Shown: positions 1 to 7,708 of the stretch, one piece after another
Layout: each line of letters opens with the position of its first letter
Position numbering within the stretch: position 1 is the first letter of the stretch
DNA from: Bacteroides ovatus
GTDB taxonomy: Bacteria > Bacteroidota > Bacteroidia > Bacteroidales > Bacteroidaceae
Direction of reading: 5' to 3'
NCBI RefSeq assembly: GCF_001314995.1
Contig: NZ_CP012938.1
Location: 6,076,001-6,140,000 of the forward strand
Length of the DNA: 64,000 bases
Translations under genes and position numbers: made by a program
The notes under the pieces: model-generated
Told to the model about the DNA's origin: nothing
Seen by the model: the letters and a program-made list of their open reading frames with translations, nothing else
Databases searched by the model: none

Positions 1-163
1 TAATTTTCTCCGGTTCCAGGTTCTTATAAACCTCCCGGTACTTATTAAGCCTGACATTTACCTGCTTGGCAGCTTCCCGTACCATTTGTTCTTCCTCACG
101 GTTGATGGTTAACGGATAGTTTGAATCTGCTATCTGCAGGTTTATCTTTATTTTATCGTTCAT
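1..163 (-). CDS. zapA: Cell division protein ZapA (N-terminal part, cut by window edge)
   Basis: The reverse strand opens with MNDKIKINLQIADSNYPLTI and runs off the window after about 54 residues. The pattern of a short beta hairpin (KINLQIADSNYPLTI) followed by an acidic helix (REEEQMVREAAKQVN) is the N-terminal half of ZapA. ZapA is a small cytoplasmic protein that bundles FtsZ filaments at the division ring. The start codon is at 163, 11 bases after the stop of the upstream coiled-coil gene, so the two are probably co-transcribed. The C-terminal coiled coil lies outside the window. The family call is firm; the gene cannot be checked for intactness. Confidence 0.85.
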   Translation of the reverse strand, partial: MNDKIKINLQIADSNYPLTINREEEQMVREAAKQVNVRLNKYREVYKNLEPEKI

Positions 164-174
164 ACATCTTCTTC

Positions 175-468
175 TTATTCATTCAACAAAGCGATGCATT
201 TATCGACTTCACGCACTAATTTTGACAATCGCAGCTTCGTCTCTTTTACGTCGCTGCCGTTAAGGCTGATTGCCGTAGCTGTTTTTAGGTTTGTATAGCT
301 GACTTCCAATTCATCGTATTGAGCTTGTACCTTCTCGTTTTTTAGCTTTTCATTATCGAGAAGCTTTTTCAATTCGGCATTTTCACGCTTTAGTTCATCG
401 TGCAAATAAATCAAATGCCGGAGTTGCGTTTCAAAGGAATTCAATAACTTTTTTTCTTCTTCTGTCAT
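175..468 (-). CDS. Small coiled-coil protein upstream of zapA
   Basis: A protein of about 97 residues starting MTEEEKKLLNSF. A start seven codons upstream at 489 is possible, but those residues look unlike the rest. From residue 8 to about 60 it is a strongly charged heptad-like helix (LIYLHDELKRENAELKKLLD), so a parallel coiled coil is likely. It has no signal peptide or membrane segment. It sits directly before zapA on the same strand, which suggests a structural or division role like ZapB. That role is inferred from position and shape only; no sequence family is recognised with certainty. Confidence 0.75.
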   Translation of the reverse strand: MTEEEKKLLNSFETQLRHLIYLHDELKRENAELKKLLDNEKLKNEKVQAQYDELEVSYTNLKTATAISLNGSDVKETKLRLSKLVREVDKCIALLNE

Positions 469-489
469 CACTACACCAAAATTGTACAC

Positions 490-849
490 AAAAATACGAT
501 TAACTCTGATATTACAAAAACTTTTTATGAGAAAATGTTCTTTTTAGCCTAAATTAGCCATGAACGGAGGGGAAAGTAGAGTATTGCATAGGAAGTAAGT
601 GATGACTGCTTTTATAATATAAGGTATATATGAAAGGGGTTTCAATCCTTTCATATTCTGTTTTCAGCCTTTCCATATTTTGTTCCTTCTCTCTATTTAC
701 AGCTCAAACCGGCTCTTTTAATAGCATTTTGAACAATTTTTGTCCTTTATTGATTTGTCATTTTCCTTCTTTACTGATAAATACCAGTATGTTTGCGTAC
801 CGAACTAACGGACTCGTATTATAAACATAAATATTTGTATTATCTAACC
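490..849. other. Divergent intergenic region with a hairpin and repeated pyrimidine motif
   Basis: This 360-base gap separates divergently transcribed genes. At 628-656 there is a 10-bp inverted repeat (ATATGAAAGG and CCTTTCATAT, 9-base loop). The right arm is then repeated in modified form (CCTTTCCATATTTTG, near 666-680). It could be an operator or a leader hairpin for the SMP-30-like gene. No credible open reading frame was found; the two short ORFs here have no coding features. Confidence 0.4.
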
Positions 850-1938
850 ATGAAAAAGTATTATTTACTATCTCTTGTGGCAGCTTCTTTGATGGGAGCA
901 ACTTGTATTCAATGTACTTCTCCGAAACAAAAAGGTGGTGAGAATGCTCTTCCGCAGAAGAGCGAATTGTTTGCAAATTTACCGGATTGTTGTCCGACAC
1001 CGGACGGAATGGCTATCGCTCCTAATGGAGATTTGATTCTGGCCTGTCCGAATTTTGCAGATATCACACAGCCTGCTTGTCTGATGCGCATCACCAAAAA
1101 TGGCGAGATTACGAAATGGATGGATGTTCCGGTATTGGAAGAAACCGGCTGGGCTTCTCCGATGGGGATTGCCTTTAATGAAGAGGGTGATCTGTTTATT
1201 TGCGACAATCAAGGTTGGAGTGGAGCAGAGAAAGCACAGAATAAAGGACGTGTTCTTCGTCTGAAGTTTGAAAACGACCAATTAAAAGAAACAATCACTG
1301 TGGCATCCGGTATGGAGCATCCTAACGGTCTGCGTATCCGCAACGGGAAACTGTACGTCACCCAGAGTTCATTATCGCAGATAAAAGATCCTTCGGGATT
1401 GTTGGTCAGCGGGGTATATTGCTTTGATATGAATGACCGTGATGTGGCAGTGACTAATACATTAGAAGATAAAAACCTTATTACTACCGTTATCACAAAG
1501 AACCCAGAAGTACAATACGGACTGGATGGAATTGTTTTCAACGAAGCGGGCGACCTCTTTGTAGGAAACTTCGGTGACGGCGCTGTTCACCGCATAAAGA
1601 TGGATGTGGAAGGGAATGTATTTACTAATGACGTATGGGCAAAAGATACCACCCAGTTGCGTACCACGGACGGAATGTGTATAGACGATAAAGGTAATAT
1701 CTGGGTAGCGGATTTCTCGGCGAATGCAGTTGCACGCATTGATAAAGACGGAAAAATTCAGCGTATTGCTCAAAGCCCTGACTGCGACGGAAGTGACGGA
1801 GGTCTGGATCAGCCGGGCGAACCTATCGTATGGAACGGACAAGTGATTGTGTCCTGCTTCGATTTGGTGACCGGACCGGATAAGGTAAACAGGAAACATG
1901 ACAAGCCTTTCACATTGGCTAAGTTGTCTTTGGAATAA
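850..1938 (+). CDS. SMP-30/gluconolactonase-like beta-propeller protein, exported
   Basis: A 362-residue protein starting MKKYYLLSLVAASLMGATC. The reading frame is open 19 codons further upstream, but the signal peptide begins here. The hydrophobic leader ends near Cys19/Cys22; the lipobox is not canonical, so lipoprotein status is uncertain. The body carries repeated NHL/SMP-30 blades such as PDGMAIAPNGDLILACP, SPMGIAFNEEGDLFICDNQ and LDGIVFNEAGDLFVGNFGDG, which fits a six-bladed propeller acting on sugar lactones or related esters in the periplasm. Substrate is unknown. The small membrane gene 51 bases downstream may share its transcript. Confidence 0.8.
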   Translation: MKKYYLLSLVAASLMGATCIQCTSPKQKGGENALPQKSELFANLPDCCPTPDGMAIAPNGDLILACPNFADITQPACLMRITKNGEITKWMDVPVLEETGWASPMGIAFNEEGDLFICDNQGWSGAEKAQNKGRVLRLKFENDQLKETITVASGMEHPNGLRIRNGKLYVTQSSLSQIKDPSGLLVSGVYCFDMNDRDVAVTNTLEDKNLITTVITKNPEVQYGLDGIVFNEAGDLFVGNFGDGAVHRIKMDVEGNVFTNDVWAKDTTQLRTTDGMCIDDKGNIWVADFSANAVARIDKDGKIQRIAQSPDCDGSDGGLDQPGEPIVWNGQVIVSCFDLVTGPDKVNRKHDKPFTLAKLSLE

Positions 1939-1989
1939 ATAAACAACCCCGAACTACTATTATAAACCTAAAAACACATTATCAATTAT

Positions 1990-2303
1990 ATGAAACAATA
2001 TCTATCGACCTTTGCCGGCTCTGCCATCTGTGGCGGATTTGCTTTTGGCATTTGGCCGGAACTTTGGAAGACATACGGTCTGATGGGAGGCTGGTTGGCG
2101 GCCACACTGATTATCGGCATTATGTGGTATATGAACCATTATCATGGAGCTATTCTGAATCCTCCGGGAAAAATATGGCTGGATCAGGGCTGGTGTATCG
2201 GCTCTGCCGGAATTGCCTGGGAATTGTCCGCTTTCAAGGCGATATCACCAACTTCTTTTATGCAGTACCTACCTTAATCTGTTGTCTGATAGGAGGTATG
2301 TGA
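1990..2303 (+). pseudogene. Small membrane protein with apparent one-base frameshift
   Basis: The ORF starts MKQYLSTFAGSAICGGFAFG and has hydrophobic stretches near residues 8-20 and 32-47. In frame it ends at 2277 with a run (ELSAFKAISPTSFMQYLP) unlike a membrane protein. If one G is added to the GGG run at 2219-2221, translation continues as GIVRFQGDITNFFYAVPTLI and ends at 2303 in a fitting third hydrophobic segment. The intact gene was therefore probably about 105 residues with three membrane segments. The cause could be real mutation, phase-variable slippage or a sequencing error. Function unknown. Confidence 0.6.
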
Positions 2304-2320
2304 TTAAAAACGATTTTTGA

Positions 2321-2647
2321 ATGAAAATTATGGATGGAGAAGATATTTGGAGACAAGTGATTCAGTTTGTTGAGGAAGAACGGTGGGGTGGTGAATTTAC
2401 TCGTGAGACTGATCTTGCAAGAGATTTGAAACTTCAGGGAGATGATGCTTATGAATTTATCTCTTTGTTTAGTCGGATATTTAATGTAAATGTTGAAAAG
2501 TTTGTTTTTGAAGAGTATTTTTATCCTGAAGGGGATTGGATACTTCCTAAATTATTAGATTTAATTTTGGGACGAAAGGAAAAAGTCAAAAAAAGAATAA
2601 CACTTGGAGATTTGGAAAGAGCTGTGAAAGAAGGAAAACTGGTCTGA
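2321..2647 (+). CDS. DUF1493-type acyl-carrier-like protein
   Basis: A 108-residue acidic protein, MKIMDGEDIWRQVIQFVEEE. Its plan (helix 1, then ETDLARDLKLQGDDAYEFI, then the SLFSRIFNVNV helix) is that of DUF1493 proteins, whose fold resembles acyl carrier proteins. The usual phosphopantetheine Ser of a DSL motif is replaced by GDDAYEF, as is common in this family, so a carrier function is doubtful. An internal Met at 2330 could also be the start. The neighbours give no pathway clue. Confidence 0.7.
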   Translation: MKIMDGEDIWRQVIQFVEEERWGGEFTRETDLARDLKLQGDDAYEFISLFSRIFNVNVEKFVFEEYFYPEGDWILPKLLDLILGRKEKVKKRITLGDLERAVKEGKLV

Positions 2648-2839
2648 TTTCTGAAAAATAAGAATAAGTATGAAAACGTCAATGAAGAACAAAAGGTAGT
2701 ATGAATAGTCGTGAAAACTTATAAGATTATCTGATATGAGATTTTAATTGTGACAGGATGTTGCGGTTAAAATCAGGAGATAAGCCGCAAATTTTGCGGC
2801 TTATTCTGCACTTGAATGATTAATCTCCGATAAAAATTC

Positions 2840-2847
2840 TATTTTTG
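2840..2847 (+). promoter_or_regulatory. Bacteroides -7 box for the nucleosidase-like gene
   Basis: TATTTTTG matches the Bacteroides -7 consensus TAnnTTTG. It lies 25 bases before the ATG at 2873, giving a short leader that includes AGAGAAGAAT as a weak ribosome-binding site. No clear -33 TTTG was seen at the expected distance. Confidence 0.6.
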
Positions 2848-2872
2848 CATATTCATAAATCAAGAGAAGAAT

Positions 2873-3439
2873 ATGTTGAAAATATTAGTAACCTACGCCG
2901 TCCAAGGCGAATTTGTAGAGATTAAATGGCCGGATGTAGAACCTTATTACATTCGTACAGGTATTGGAAAAGTAAAATCAGCTTTTCATCTGGCAGAAGC
3001 AATCTGCCAGGTACAACCAGACTTAGTACTCAATATCGGAAGTGCCGGAACAGTCAACCATCAAGTAGGAGATATCTTTGTCTGCCGCAAGTTCGTAGAC
3101 CGTGATATGCAGAAAATGAAAGAGTTCGGATTGGAGTGTGAGATTGATTCATCGGCCTTGCTCGAAGAAAAAGGTTATTGCGAGCACTGGACAGAAGAAG
3201 GAATCTGTAACACGGGAGATGGCTTTCTTACAGAATTGACTCACGTTAGCGGAGATGTCGTAGACATGGAAGCCTATGCACAGGCATTCGTTTGCCGTTC
3301 AAAAGAAATTCCGTTTATTTCCGTGAAATATGTGACTGACATTATTGGTCATAACTCCGTGAAACATTGGGAAGATAAACTTGCCGATGCACGACAGGGA
3401 CTATCGCATTACTTTAATGTCTTGAAAGAAAGAATATGA
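2873..3439 (+). CDS. Nucleoside phosphorylase/MTA-SAH nucleosidase-like protein
   Basis: A 188-residue cytoplasmic protein. The glycine-rich LNIGSAGTVNHQVGD at about 53-67 and VVDMEAYAQAF at about 124 match the phosphate/purine and ribose sites of the purine nucleoside phosphorylase (PNP_UDP_1) superfamily; VKYVTDIIG supplies the expected late Asp. It is shorter than typical MTA/SAH nucleosidases (about 230 residues), so the exact substrate (methylthioadenosine, adenosylhomocysteine or a deoxynucleoside) is open. The 3' end overlaps the convergent DUF454 gene by 31 bases. Confidence 0.8.
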   Translation: MLKILVTYAVQGEFVEIKWPDVEPYYIRTGIGKVKSAFHLAEAICQVQPDLVLNIGSAGTVNHQVGDIFVCRKFVDRDMQKMKEFGLECEIDSSALLEEKGYCEHWTEEGICNTGDGFLTELTHVSGDVVDMEAYAQAFVCRSKEIPFISVKYVTDIIGHNSVKHWEDKLADARQGLSHYFNVLKERI

Positions 3440-3768
3440 TAAGTGACCCCTGCGGCAATCAGTCCCAGGAGAATCTTTACCCATATCAAAGGAATCAGGA
3501 AGAAAATGCAGTAAAGCATAGTTCCCCACATCAACACGAGCGAGATTACTTTGGCTCGGAGAGGGATCGCCTTGTTTTCGCGGTAATTGCGGATATAAGG
3601 ACCGAAGTGCCGATGATTGAGGAGCCAGTTATATAATCGGGGGGACCCTTTGAAATAAAGGGCGGCGGTGAGTAACAGAAAAGGGGTAGTAGGCAGTAGC
3701 GGCAGAAAGATGCCGAGAATGCCGAGTGCAAGAGAGATACTACCTAAAACAATATACAGAGTTTTCAT
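3409..3768 (-). CDS. YbaN/DUF454 family inner-membrane protein
   Basis: About 119 residues from MKTLYIVLGSISLALGILGI. Three hydrophobic segments and the LGIFLPLLPTTPFLLL signature near the N-terminus, followed by GSPRLYNWLLNH, are typical of the DUF454/YbaN family. The start at 3768 is preferred over 3786 because a perfect -7 box (TATCTTTG) lies at 3780-3773, only four bases before this ATG; the longer start would sit inside the promoter. The transcript is then essentially leaderless. Biochemical role unknown. The tail overlaps the convergent nucleosidase gene. Confidence 0.8.
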   Translation of the reverse strand: MKTLYIVLGSISLALGILGIFLPLLPTTPFLLLTAALYFKGSPRLYNWLLNHRHFGPYIRNYRENKAIPLRAKVISLVLMWGTMLYCIFFLIPLIWVKILLGLIAAGVTYHILSFKTLK

Positions 3769-3772
3769 GCGG

Positions 3773-3780
3773 CAAAGATA
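3773..3780 (-). promoter_or_regulatory. -7 box abutting the DUF454 start codon
   Basis: Read on the minus strand this is TATCTTTG followed by CCGC and then ATG. In Bacteroides the transcription start lies a few bases after the box, so the mRNA would begin at or next to the start codon. Confidence 0.6.
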
Positions 3781-3808
3781 GTGCAAAAAAAGGGAAAAAA
3801 TAACACTC

Positions 3809-3844
3809 TTTGCTGGATGAAAACTCTATTTTGTATTACCTTTG
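3809..3844 (+). promoter_or_regulatory. Promoter for queD-queE
   Basis: TTTG at 3809-3812 (-33 element) and TACCTTTG at 3837-3844 (-7 box) match the Bacteroides promoter pattern with slightly long spacing (24 bases). Transcription would start near 3848, about 20 bases before the first possible queD ATG. Confidence 0.6.
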
Positions 3845-3867
3845 CCGTTGCATCGAGGTGACATTAG

Positions 3868-4254
3868 ATGCGTGTAACTATTAAAATACATACACCCATG
3901 TTTACAGTAATCAAACGCATGGAGATCTCGGCTTCTCATAAGCTGGTACTCCCGTATCGCAGTAAATGCGCCAGTTTACACGGTCACAACTGGATTATCA
4001 CCGTCTATTGCCGTTCCATGCGGCTCAACTCCGAAGGAATGGTGGTAGATTTCACCCGTATCAAAGAAGTGGTCATGGAAAAACTCGACCATCAAAATCT
4101 GAATGAAGTACTTCCGTTCAATCCCACAGCAGAGAATATCGCCCGGTGGGTGTGCAAACAGCTTCCTCAATGCTATAAGGTAGAGGTGCAGGAATCGGAA
4201 GGAAACATAGTCATCTATGAGAAAGATTCCGCCAGCGCAGAGGGACAAGAGTAG
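3868..4254 (+). CDS. queD: 6-carboxytetrahydropterin synthase QueD
   Basis: QueD converts dihydroneopterin triphosphate to 6-carboxytetrahydropterin, the second step of queuosine/7-deazaguanine synthesis, in the cytoplasm. The 128-residue protein shows the zinc His residues in ISASHKL and SLHGHNW, the catalytic Cys in SKCASLHGHN, and the late Glu in VEVQESEGN. The ATG at 3868 has GAGGTGA ahead of it; an internal ATG at 3898 matches where most homologues begin but lacks a ribosome site. queE starts 15 bases downstream, so the two form an operon. Confidence 0.92.
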   Translation: MRVTIKIHTPMFTVIKRMEISASHKLVLPYRSKCASLHGHNWIITVYCRSMRLNSEGMVVDFTRIKEVVMEKLDHQNLNEVLPFNPTAENIARWVCKQLPQCYKVEVQESEGNIVIYEKDSASAEGQE

Positions 4255-4268
4255 CAAATTAAACAAGT

Positions 4269-4820
4269 ATGACGATGAGAAAGATTAATGAAATCTTTTA
4301 CAGTTTGCAGGGCGAAGGTTACCACACCGGAACTCCGGCCATCTTCGTGCGTTTCTCCGGCTGCAACCTGAAATGTGACTTTTGCGACACACAACACGAA
4401 GAAGGAACAATGATGACTGATGAAGAAATTATCACCAAAGTGAAAAAATATCCTGCCGTTACCGTTGTCCTCACAGGTGGCGAACCTTCCTTATGGATAG
4501 ACGACCAATTGATCGACCTTTTGCACCAAGCTGGTAAATATGTGACCATCGAAACCAACGGTACACACCCCTTACCGGCATCTATCGACTGGGTGACCTG
4601 CTCACCCAAACAAGGGGCAAAACTGGCAATCGACCGGATGAATGAAGTGAAAGTTGTCTATGAAGGACAAGATATAAGTATTTTTGAACTACTTCCTGCC
4701 GAACATTTTTTCCTCCAGCCTTGTTCTTGTAATAACACTGCTTTGACAGTGGACTGTGTAATGCGACATCCCAAATGGAGACTCAGCCTGCAAACACACA
4801 AATTAATCGACATCCGTTGA
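4269..4820 (+). CDS. queE: 7-carboxy-7-deazaguanine synthase QueE (radical SAM)
   Basis: QueE rearranges 6-carboxytetrahydropterin to 7-carboxy-7-deazaguanine using S-adenosylmethionine and a [4Fe-4S] cluster. The motif CNLKCDFC at residues 32-39 gives the CxxxCxxC cluster ligands, preceded by SLQGEG, the family's substrate loop. VLTGGEPSL near residue 68 is the SAM-binding GGE motif. At 183 residues it is a normal short QueE. A second Met (MRKINE, 4275) could be the true start. It follows queD directly and would share its promoter; later queuosine genes are not in the window. Confidence 0.93.
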   Translation: MTMRKINEIFYSLQGEGYHTGTPAIFVRFSGCNLKCDFCDTQHEEGTMMTDEEIITKVKKYPAVTVVLTGGEPSLWIDDQLIDLLHQAGKYVTIETNGTHPLPASIDWVTCSPKQGAKLAIDRMNEVKVVYEGQDISIFELLPAEHFFLQPCSCNNTALTVDCVMRHPKWRLSLQTHKLIDIR

Positions 4821-4872
4821 GCAAAATAGACGGGTGGTACGGAAGAATCTTAAATTATTACATAATATAGTT

Positions 4873-5613
4873 ATGAAAGTAGGTTTGTTTATTCCTTGTT
4901 ATATCAATGCCATATATCCCAATGTGGGAGTGGCATCGTATAAACTGTTGAAAAGTTTGGGAGTAGACGTCGATTATCCGTTGGATCAAACCTGTTGCGG
5001 ACAACCGATGGCAAATGCCGGTTTTGAAGATGAATCGATGAAGTTGGCGCTCCGTTTTGGCGATTTATTCCGGGAGTACGATTACATAGTCGGTCCTTCC
5101 GCCAGTTGTGTGGCTTTTGTGAAAGAGAATCATCCGGGCATCTTAGAGAAAGAAGGACATGTTTGTCAGACTGCGGGAAAGATTTGTGATATTTGTGAAT
5201 TTATTCACGATGTATTGAAACCTTCCAAGATTCCTGCACGCTTTCCTCATAAGGTCAGCATCCATAATAGCTGTCATGGGGTGCGCGAACTGTTTATTTC
5301 CGCTCCCTCCGAGATGAATATTCCTTATTACAATAAATTGCGTGATTTGCTCGATCTGGTTGAAGGAATCGAAGTTTTCGAACCCAGCCATATTGACGAG
5401 TGTTGCGGCTTTGGCGGAATGTTTGCCGTGGAAGAGCAGGCAGTCTCCGTCTGCATGGGGCGTGATAAGGTGAAAGACCACATGGCCACCGGAGCCGAAT
5501 ATATTGTCGGAGCGGACAGTTCCTGCCTGATGCACATGCAAGGTGTTATCAAACGGGAGCATCTGCCTATTCAGATTATCCATATTGTAGAAATTCTAGC
5601 GTCGCAATCATGA
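4873..5613 (+). CDS. lutA: L-lactate oxidation iron-sulfur protein LutA
   Basis: A 246-residue protein starting MKVGLFIPCYINAIYPNVGV; the 13 codons upstream are open but do not belong to the family. It has two CCG cysteine-rich domains: QTCCGQPMANAG near residue 41 and DECCGFGGMF near residue 173, which bind iron-sulfur clusters as in heterodisulfide-reductase-like electron carriers. LutA, with LutB and LutC, forms the cytoplasmic complex that oxidises L-lactate to pyruvate. Its last four bases (ATGA) overlap the lutB start, indicating translational coupling. Confidence 0.9.
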   Translation: MKVGLFIPCYINAIYPNVGVASYKLLKSLGVDVDYPLDQTCCGQPMANAGFEDESMKLALRFGDLFREYDYIVGPSASCVAFVKENHPGILEKEGHVCQTAGKICDICEFIHDVLKPSKIPARFPHKVSIHNSCHGVRELFISAPSEMNIPYYNKLRDLLDLVEGIEVFEPSHIDECCGFGGMFAVEEQAVSVCMGRDKVKDHMATGAEYIVGADSSCLMHMQGVIKREHLPIQIIHIVEILASQS

Positions 5614-6995
5614 GTACAAAACATTCAAAGGCTGCCGAGAAGTTCTTGCAGGACAGCAAGATGGCAGCATGGCATAATGAAACCCTTTGGATGGTCCGTG
5701 CCAAAAGGGATAAGATGAGCAAGGAAGTTCCCGAATGGGAAGAGTTGCGCAACAGGGCTTGCGAACTGAAACTATATTCCAACAGCCACCTCGAAGAACT
5801 TCTGCTGGAGTTCGAGAAGAACGCTACTGCCAACGGCGCCATTGTGCATTGGGCAAAAGATGCCGATGAATACTGCGCCATTGTCTATGAGATATTGAAT
5901 GAACATAATGTGCACCATTTCATCAAGAGTAAATCCATGCTCGCCGAAGAGTGCGGATTGAACCCTTTCCTAATGGAGCGGGGCATTGATGTTGTAGAGT
6001 CCGATCTGGGCGAACGCATCCTGCAACTGATGCATCTCGAACCAAGTCACATCGTATTGCCTGCCATCCACATCAAGCGGGAGCAGGTAGGCGAACTTTT
6101 CGAAAAGGAGATGGGAACCGAGGAAGGAAACTTCGACCCTACCTACCTGACTCATGCGGCACGTAAGAACCTGCGACCTCTCTTCCTGAATGCCGAAGCT
6201 GCTATGACAGGGGCCAACTTTGCCGTAGCTTCAACCGGCGACATCGTAGTCTGCACGAATGAGGGAAACGCCGATATGGGTACTTCCTACCCGAAGTTGA
6301 ACATCGCCGCTTTCGGTATGGAAAAGATTGTTCCGGATTTGGATGCACTGGGGGTATTCACCCGATTGCTTGCCCGTTCGGCTACCGGACAACCGGTGAC
6401 CACCTACACTTCCCATTACCGCCGTCCCCGCGAAGGCGGTGAATATCATATCATTATCGTAGATAACGGCCGGAGTACATTGCTTTCCAAGCCCGATCAT
6501 ATCAAGACACTGAATTGCATCCGTTGTGGTGCGTGTATGAATACCTGCCCGGTATATCGCCGAAGTGGGGGATACTCTTATACCTATTTTATTCCCGGAC
6601 CTATCGGTATTAATCTGGGCATGGCTCACGATCCGGAGAAATATTATGATAATCTTTCTGCCTGCTCCCTGTGTATGTCCTGCTCTGATGTTTGTCCGGT
6701 GCAAGTTGATTTGGCCGAACAGATTTACAAGTGGCGTCAGGATTTGGACGGACTGGGAAAAGCCAATACAGGAAAGAAGATTATGTCCGGCGGCATGAAA
6801 TTCCTGATGGAACGTCCGGCATTGTTCAATGCTGCTTTGTGGGCGGCTCCGGTAGTGAACGGTCTGCCCCGTTTTATGAAATACAACGATCTCGACGATT
6901 GGGGAAAAGGGCGTGAACTGCCGGAATTTGCCAAAGAGTCGTTCAATGAAATGTGGAAGAAGAACAAAGTACAGGGAAAGGAGGAATCCAAATGA
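5610..6995 (+). CDS. lutB: Lactate utilization iron-sulfur protein LutB
   Basis: A 461-residue protein. The N-terminal two thirds form the LUD domain (AMTGANFAVASTGDIVVCTN is the typical glycine-rich core near residue 198). The C-terminal part holds two ferredoxin motifs, CIRCGACMNTCPVYR and CSLCMSCSDVCPVQV, for two [4Fe-4S] clusters. It is the electron-transfer core of the LutABC lactate dehydrogenase. It overlaps lutA by four bases and lutC by four bases, so the three are one operon with coupled translation. Confidence 0.93.
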   Translation: MSTKHSKAAEKFLQDSKMAAWHNETLWMVRAKRDKMSKEVPEWEELRNRACELKLYSNSHLEELLLEFEKNATANGAIVHWAKDADEYCAIVYEILNEHNVHHFIKSKSMLAEECGLNPFLMERGIDVVESDLGERILQLMHLEPSHIVLPAIHIKREQVGELFEKEMGTEEGNFDPTYLTHAARKNLRPLFLNAEAAMTGANFAVASTGDIVVCTNEGNADMGTSYPKLNIAAFGMEKIVPDLDALGVFTRLLARSATGQPVTTYTSHYRRPREGGEYHIIIVDNGRSTLLSKPDHIKTLNCIRCGACMNTCPVYRRSGGYSYTYFIPGPIGINLGMAHDPEKYYDNLSACSLCMSCSDVCPVQVDLAEQIYKWRQDLDGLGKANTGKKIMSGGMKFLMERPALFNAALWAAPVVNGLPRFMKYNDLDDWGKGRELPEFAKESFNEMWKKNKVQGKEESK

Positions 6996-7573
6996 GCAGC
7001 AGAGAAGAGATATTAGCCAGTATTCGCAAGAATACGCAAACTCGTTATGATAAACCGGATATTGCGGATATGGAGCGATTGTCGTATCCTGACAAGATAG
7101 AACAATTTTGTGCAATCAGTCGTGCAGTGGGTGGCACAGCAGTGGTATTGGGCGAAGGAGAAGATGTGAATGCGGTAATACGCCGGACTTATCCGGATGC
7201 TATGCGCATTGCTTCCGTCTTACCGGATATTTCCTGCGCGACATTTAATCCCGACAATCTGGATGATCCGAAAGAGTTGGATGGCACCGATGTAGCCGTA
7301 GTGAAAGGAGAAATAGGAGTTGCCGAGAACGGAGCCATTTGGATACCGCAGACGGTGAAATATAAAGCTATTTATTTTATCTCGGAAAAGCTGGTTATCC
7401 TGCTCGACCGGAATAAAATCGTGAATACCATGTATGATGCTTATCGGGAGCTGGATGGACAGGAATATCAATTCGGAACATTCATCTCCGGTCCTTCGAA
7501 GACTGCCGACATTGAACAGGCATTGGTGATGGGAGCACATGGGGCACGGGACGTATTAGTGATATTAATCTAG
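6992..7573 (+). CDS. lutC: Lactate utilization protein LutC
   Basis: A 193-residue LUD-domain protein starting MSSREEILASIRKNT. This ATG overlaps the lutB stop as ATGA and has AAAGGAGG just ahead of it, which fixes the start; the frame is open further upstream. DVAVVKGEIGVAENGAIWIP is the LUD core, and GPSKTADIEQALVMGAHGAR near the C-terminus is the family signature. It lacks iron-sulfur motifs, as expected for LutC. It completes the lactate oxidation operon. Confidence 0.92.
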   Translation: MSSREEILASIRKNTQTRYDKPDIADMERLSYPDKIEQFCAISRAVGGTAVVLGEGEDVNAVIRRTYPDAMRIASVLPDISCATFNPDNLDDPKELDGTDVAVVKGEIGVAENGAIWIPQTVKYKAIYFISEKLVILLDRNKIVNTMYDAYRELDGQEYQFGTFISGPSKTADIEQALVMGAHGARDVLVILI

Positions 7574-7581
7574 TGTTTCAA

Positions 7582-7664
7582 AACAGAGGCTCTATTGGTA
7601 GGAAGTAGAGCCTCTGTTCGGTATAAACAGAACTTCTGTTTATTGTAAATAGAGCCTCTGTTCC
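7582..7664 (+). repeat. Three-copy inverted/direct repeat, possible attenuator or terminator
   Basis: AACAGAGGCTCTA (7582-7594) can pair perfectly with TAGAGCCTCTGTT at 7606-7618 and, alternatively, with a second copy at 7650-7662. A smaller hairpin (TAAACAGAActTCTGTTTA, 7624-7642) lies between them. The first hairpin may terminate lutABC. The mutually exclusive pairings could act as a switch ahead of the pyridoxal-kinase-like gene. No T tract follows the stems, so simple intrinsic termination is not certain. Confidence 0.5.
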
Positions 7665-7708
7665 GGTTCGTTCATAGAAGAGTAGTCAAATGTTTAAATT
7701 TAAATGAT

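Noticed and set aside
4269..4820. Truncated QueE
   Set aside because: The length is normal for short QueE forms and all motifs are present.
6231..7115. Long minus-strand ORF opposite lutB
   Set aside because: Shadow of lutB; lutB has two ferredoxin motifs and coupled neighbours.
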